Source: Phoronis australis (lineage: Eukaryota; Phoronida; Phoronidae). Taken from it: a DNA stretch of 64,000 bases. A model generated the notes under the pieces. It did not search any database. It saw only the letters and a program-made list of their open reading frames with translations, and was not told where the DNA came from. The stretch spans positions 132,367 to 196,366 of the forward strand of contig NMRA01000617.1 in NCBI GenBank assembly GCA_002633005.1. Direction: 5' to 3'. A program made the position numbers and the translations under genes. Of the stretch, positions 59,203 through 64,000 are shown in pieces. How positions within the stretch are numbered: position 1 is the stretch's first letter; the number at the start of each line of letters is the position of its first letter.

Positions 59203-60587
59203 ACACTGGCTCCTGGGGCTTGTTTCTCGATGAGATTATTGGCTGTTATCTTTTCAAGTTAGCCATAAGTCACAAATCTGACTACGAATGGCCAAAAGTT
59301 AATTTTGTGTCTTTTGCGTTTCGCGAAATGTTTTCATTGTCTTCTGTCCAGTCAAGCATACTAGATTTCTGTCTTTTGTTTTCTTTCGAGTTGTAGACAA
59401 ATATACCGATTTTCAGCCTTAGTGTGCTTTCACGAAACTGACAAAATCATCTGCAGACTGTAGTTTAGCCGGAAGTCAAAAGTCCCTCAGAGAAACAGGG
59501 TCTTATTCGATATTTCTCTTTTACTGGCGTCGCGGTAAATACGTCTCCTTGGTAACTAAGTTTCCCAGTAAGTAGACGTAGTGTTAAGATAATGAGTCTT
59601 TTTCATAAATGATTACATTTTTCAACTTTTGGCCCCACTGTTAATTAATCTTCTAGTCGAATTTTTCTTTTTCTTGCATATTGAAGTTTTTTGAGTGACC
59701 CATATAATAAGGGTAATCTGGGTGTCAACTAGGGAAATGGTTCGTTTCAGGAGTCACTACAATAAACGATACTGGCTAATTCCCAGCTAACTCGCGCGAA
59801 AATTCTTCACATATATTCGAATGAAGAGAAAATTATGCATGCGCAAGAGTGGTCAGGAAATTTATTTCTCAAGAAAACCTACTTATCGTGACACTGGCAA
59901 TATTCGAAGTCGACATGATATAAGTTTCTTTTATTCAAAATTGACTCACTATCCATTCTCACAGGTTTATCATAAAACACATAATTTTCAATTAATAATT
60001 AGCCCCCAAAATGCAGGAAGTATTGCATCTTGGGCACCAAATAAATTTTCAACAGTGCAGATGCTAACCCTCGCGGGAAAAAGTACAAGCGCTAGTCCTC
60101 AGGCGCAGTCTTGCAAAGGGTTCACAAATCAATAAAAAATAAATGCTATCATCAGGGTCAGTACTGATAACGAACATTTTACAAAAGAAATACAAACAAT
60201 GTTCAGGCTTAGGATCAAAGCCAAGCTAAAGCGGCAGAAATTCCGAATCCACCGGCTACAAAAAGCACCGCCACGATCCCTGGATGTTTTCGCATTTCTT
60301 CCGCCATAATTTCGACAAATGTCACGAAGAAAAACGTACCTGTCGCAACCCCTGTTAACAATCCGCTGGCAAGAGTGGAAGTCATGTTGGAAGCGCAGTT
60401 AATTGTTATGATACCGACGGCGATGCCAACAGGGGCAATAAAGGCGAAGAGCACGAGCAGAATGACCACATTGCGCATGCCCATACCACACTGTGAAAAT
60501 TCCAGTCCCAAGGTGAACGATAGGACGGCCTTGTGAATAGAAACGGCCAGCAACAAAGACCACACGTTCAGCACTTTCTTCTGTAGT
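59203..60587. repeat. Haplotype-like duplicate of the ZIP 3' region, copy 1
   Basis: Colinear with 60589-61980 with occasional substitutions and small indels (for example a 5-bp difference near 59500/60885). It stops exactly at the N at 60588. Confidence 0.92.
60215..60587 (-). pseudogene. Partial second copy of the ZIP gene, likely assembly artefact
   Basis: Encodes the last 124 residues of the transporter at 61608, identical in translation, and is cut at LQKK by the single N at 60588. Because the break coincides with a scaffold join and the copied region extends through the 3' flank, a real truncated paralogue is less likely than an unmerged allele. Confidence 0.85.
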
Positions 60588-60588
60588 N
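60588..60588. other. Single-N join
   Basis: Separates the two copies of the ZIP 3' region. Confidence 0.85.
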
Positions 60589-61980
60589 ACACTGGCTCCT
60601 GGGGCTTGTTTCTCGATGAGATTATTGGCTGTTATCTTTTTAAGTTAGCCATAAGTCACAAATCTGACTACGAATGGACAAAAGTTGATTTTGTGTCTTT
60701 TGCGTTTCTCGAAATGTTTTCATTGTCTTCTGTCCAGTCAAGCATACTAGATTTCTGTCTTTTGTTTTCTTTCGAGTTGTAGACAAATATACCGACTTTC
60801 ACCCTTAGTGTGCTTTCACGAAACTGACAAAATCATCTGCAGACTGTAGTTTAGCCGGAAGTCAAAAGTCCCTCAAAGAAACAGGCCCGTGGTCTTATTC
60901 GATATTTCTCTTTTACTGGCGTCGCGGTAAATACGTCTCCTTGGTAACTACGTTTCCCAGTAAGTAGACGTAGTGTTAAGATAATGAGTCTTTTTCATAA
61001 ATGATTACATTTTTCAACTTTTGGCCCCACTGTTAATTAATTTTCTAGTCGAATTTTTCTTTTTCTTGCATATTGAAGTTTTTTTGAGTGACCCATATAA
61101 TAAGGGTAATCTGGGTGTCAACTAGGGAAATGGTTCGTTTCAGGAGTCACTACAATAAACGATACTAGCTAATTCCCAGCTAACTCGCGCGAAAATTCTT
61201 CACATATATTCGAATGAAGAGAAAATTATGCATGCGCAAGAGTGGTCAGGAAATTTATTTCTCAAGAAAACCTACTTATCGTGACACTGGCAATATTTGA
61301 AGTCGACAAGATATAAGTTTCTTTTATTCAAAATTGACTCACTATCCATTCTCACAGGTTTATCATAAAACACATAATTTTCAATTAATAATTAGCCCCC
61401 AAAATGCAGGAAGTATTGCATCTTGGGCACCAAATAAATTTTCAACAGTGCAGATGCTAACCCTCGCGGGAAAAAGTACAAGCGCTAGTCCTCAGGCGCA
61501 GTCTTGCAAAGGGTTCACAAATCAATAAAAAATAAATGCTATCATCAGGGTCAGTACTGATAACGAACATTTTACAAAAGAAATACAAACAATGTTCAGG
61601 CTTAGGATCAAAGCCAAGCTAAAGCGGCAGAAATTCCGAATCCACCGGCTACAAAAAGCACCGCCACGATCCCTGGATGTTTTCGCATTTCTTCCGCCAT
61701 AATTTCGACAAATGTCACGAAGAAAAACGTACCTGTCGCAACCCCTGTTAACAATCCGCTGGCAAGAGTGGAAGTCATGTTGGAAGCGCAGTTAATTGTT
61801 ATGATACCGACGGCGATGCCAACAGGGGCAATAAAGGCGAAGAGCACGAGCAGAATGACCACATTGCGCATGCCCATACCACACTGTGAAAATTCCAGTC
61901 CCAAGGTGAACGATAGGACGGCCTTGTGAATAGAAACGGCCAGCAACAAAGACCACACGTTCAGCACTTTCTTCTGTAGT
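60589..61980. repeat. Haplotype-like duplicate of the ZIP 3' region, copy 2
   Basis: Partner of 59203-60587; this copy continues without break into the full ZIP gene. Confidence 0.92.
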
Positions 61981-62525
61981 CCTATAGCAACACCTTCAAA
62001 GATTGTGTGTGATGCAATGGCGAAAAATAAAACAACACATCTGAGAATATTGCTGCCGTTGCTTTCGTCTTTGAGGATCTGCGACGGAAGCGCTGTTTCG
62101 TCTTCACTTGAAAGAGGCGAGTCACATACCTCGTATTTATCTTTTGATAAGTTTGCTAATTTAATGTCTTGGTCCTCTTTTTTACCGATGTGTTTACCAA
62201 TCTGACATTTAGCAAGAATCTGTTCGATTGTCATAACTAAAATAAAGCCCATGGAAGCCGTCAGCTCCGCAAAAGGGTAATCTTTAGAAATTCCCAGTTC
62301 TTTGACTGCATACTCTACAGTGTTTCTGACATCCGGTAGTAGGTGTAGAAATGCCGTGCCCATTAGAATTCCAGCGGAGAAACAGTTCAAGGCAGACAAA
62401 ATAAATCGCATGCGTTTGCTTTTGGTGTCTATTCGTTGCACAAGAATCACGGGGAGAAATCCGCAGATTAGCGCCACCGCAAATAACATAAATAACACGA
62501 TTATCTTTATTATCGTGATATCCAT
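61608..62525 (-). CDS. SLC39A: ZIP zinc transporter, SLC39A1-3 type
   Basis: Intact 305-residue single-exon CDS, family-typical length. Members move zinc and sometimes other divalent metals into the cytosol, mostly at the plasma membrane. Eight membrane segments fit: about 5-30, 42-63, 86-104, 160-184, 189-211, 219-243, 253-276 and 284-303. Metal-site motifs are HTIFEGVAIGLQ (173-184; His 173, Glu 177) and IHKAV (His 200) in segments 4 and 5; SAGILMGTAFLHLLPDV (50-66) and ATGTFFFVTFVEI (263-275) are ZIP1-3 signatures. The loop between segments 3 and 4 (about 105-158) is acidic/lysine-rich and nearly lacks the histidines many ZIPs carry. Start: MDIT at 62523-62525 begins just before segment 1; an in-frame ATG 14 codons upstream (62565-62567) is possible. 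AATAAA for this strand lies at 61254-61259. Confidence 0.93.
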   Translation of the reverse strand: MDITIIKIIVLFMLFAVALICGFLPVILVQRIDTKSKRMRFILSALNCFSAGILMGTAFLHLLPDVRNTVEYAVKELGISKDYPFAELTASMGFILVMTIEQILAKCQIGKHIGKKEDQDIKLANLSKDKYEVCDSPLSSEDETALPSQILKDESNGSNILRCVVLFFAIASHTIFEGVAIGLQKKVLNVWSLLLAVSIHKAVLSFTLGLEFSQCGMGMRNVVILLVLFAFIAPVGIAVGIITINCASNMTSTLASGLLTGVATGTFFFVTFVEIMAEEMRKHPGIVAVLFVAGGFGISAALAWL

Positions 62526-64000
62526 AGCTTGAGTATTTCGAGACAATATGCAAAATCGATTGCACACCTTGACAGTAACACGTGTTTAAAATAATTGATC
62601 ACACGTTCTACGATACGAATCGTCACAGCAAAAGCGCGTTATCGTACTCCTAGTCCTTTTCAGTAATCCCTTACGAAATTATACCTATCCTAAACAAGTG
62701 TAACAGGTTATAATCGCGTCGGGTGAATATCAGGTTTACGATAGTAAATAGTCTCACAGTTCGCGCCTTCTTACAGTCTTTGGAGGGCCTGTGGAAACAA
62801 GAACTCGTTGTATGCCGTATCTATTCCAGTGGTCACAAACTAATTCCATGTCTCTCAAATTCCTCCCATAGTCGATTTGTTGTATTCGTTTCTTACGCTT
62901 TTACCGCAGCTGAATCGTTGTCTACTTGAAGTTGGTGTAGCGTAACAACTCTGAAATACAATTGCTGCTCATTATTCGAGCAACTGCCCGATCAATCTTC
63001 CCACAGTGACACCCGCATGCGACCTCCTATCGCGCTCTGAATAGGTATACGTGACAAGTACCCTGTATGTTTGAGTACGCAAACAGTCTTTGTACATTCG
63101 TTCCTGTTCGTTATCGGAGTCTAAGGGCCTCATGTTATATTAAATAGATAGCTCGACTTCTATGTGCGTGTGATAGTACTTGTGTATCTGATCCGCTATA
63201 CTGTAATGTACAGTAAATTGCTGTGATATGCGGATACAGTTCAATTTACCACGATCACGACTGCAGGGCATTCCAGTGCAGTCCATGATGCTACACGTGA
63301 CATTTTATCCACAGCATAAGCGAAAGCTTAGGCGAAAACTGTCAAAACATTGCGTTCTTAGTGTGATGGCGTCCCTTACCGAAATGCGTTGACGACCGGT
63401 ACAAAAGCAAGCTGACTGAAACTTCATCTCAATCAATGAGCTTCACGTACGGCGTTTGATGTGCTGTTCAATCAACACAAGAACGATGACATCATCGCCG
63501 TCTCGGAAACTTGACTCTCAAAATACAACTGACTACTACAGAGCACGACGAAGGTTGAATAACTGAGCAACAATAATGGAACGACAACGCACCCCCTAAT
63601 GTCCTGGCGTCATCTCTTGTAGTATGATATTCTGTATTCTGTCCACCTTGTAACGCCACAGCGCAGTTGCAAATTTACACACTGTCCATGTTTTGAGAGT
63701 TTCTCGTAAATTGCTTGGTTGAACAAATCTGTGCATTGTGAATACACACAGTATTGACGATTACCGTTCATGTAACCACAACACCACAGCGTGAGTGAGA
63801 GCCATGTCGGTCAGAAATTCAACATCAACAGAAACCAGTCTCGATTCAGCCGGCGACTTCAGTCAATGTACATTGATCTAATAGAATCCAGGGCGCTCGT
63901 CTCTTCCCCATTCACTTGACTTTGTACTCACGAAGAACTACGAACTAGGCTGGCCAGCTGTGTGAGTTTACCAAAGATACTATATCCCAATCTTTGAGTT
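62526..64000. other. 5' flank of the ZIP gene; no gene recognised
   Basis: Should contain the ZIP promoter, but no TATA box or other signal is convincing. Small hairpins occur, such as TAAGCGAAAGCTTA near 63317 and TACTGTAATGTACAGTA near 63198. No other gene seen. Confidence 0.5.

Noticed and set aside
1-64000. tRNA, rRNA, CRISPR, operon or replication-origin features
   Set aside because: Looked for A/B boxes, rRNA-like blocks and regularly spaced repeats; none were found, and prokaryotic features are not expected in spliced eukaryotic DNA.

Overview
The window is eukaryotic nuclear DNA: AT-rich, mostly non-coding, with spliced genes, vertebrate/invertebrate-type homeobox and transporter genes, and many decayed class I and class II transposons. 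The gene set (a DRGX-type paired-like homeobox, an apyrase/NTPDase, a ZIP zinc transporter) together with a short-LTR Gypsy element, Tc1 and DUF4817-type mariner elements and a transposon-BS-like LINE points to an invertebrate bilaterian, probably marine. I cannot place it in a phylum from this sequence.

Layout. 1.6-2.2 kb (minus): two exons coding most of a DRGX-like homeodomain; the gene continues beyond the left edge. A possible distal promoter and 5' exon for it lies near 11.7-11.9 kb, and an unassigned coding-exon candidate lies at 12.24-12.34 kb. 15.0-18.6 kb (minus): a nearly complete Gypsy-type LTR retrotransposon with 129-bp LTRs, internal deletions, and a 935-bp foldback transposon inserted in its gag. 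20.2-24.2 kb: a transposon graveyard of two Tc1 remnants, a nested MITE, a CAGTGGCGGATC-ended element and a Gypsy pol fragment. 25.4-26.0 kb is an assembly gap. 26.3-27.4 kb is a tandem repeat of about 430 bp rich in TGACC motifs. 28.0-28.5 kb (minus): a small, two-exon, secreted-protein-like gene with a poly(A) signal.

36.2-58.4 kb (plus): a complete eight-coding-exon NTPDase gene (456 aa) whose exon phases all join and which keeps five apyrase conserved regions. Its introns host a LINE, several hairpin MITEs and dispersed repeats. 61.6-62.5 kb (minus): an intact, intronless-CDS ZIP zinc transporter of the ZIP1-3 type, convergent with the NTPDase gene.

Assembly quality matters here. Three single-N joins (31096, 46731, 60588) are visible. 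Two of them (31096 and 60588) sit between nearly identical flanking copies that differ by SNPs and small indels, as expected if both haplotypes of one locus were laid end to end. One such pair also shows presence versus absence of a 1.2-kb block carrying a DUF4817 mariner remnant; the other creates a false partial second ZIP gene. No cooperating gene cluster or operon-like system is visible; the genes look functionally independent.
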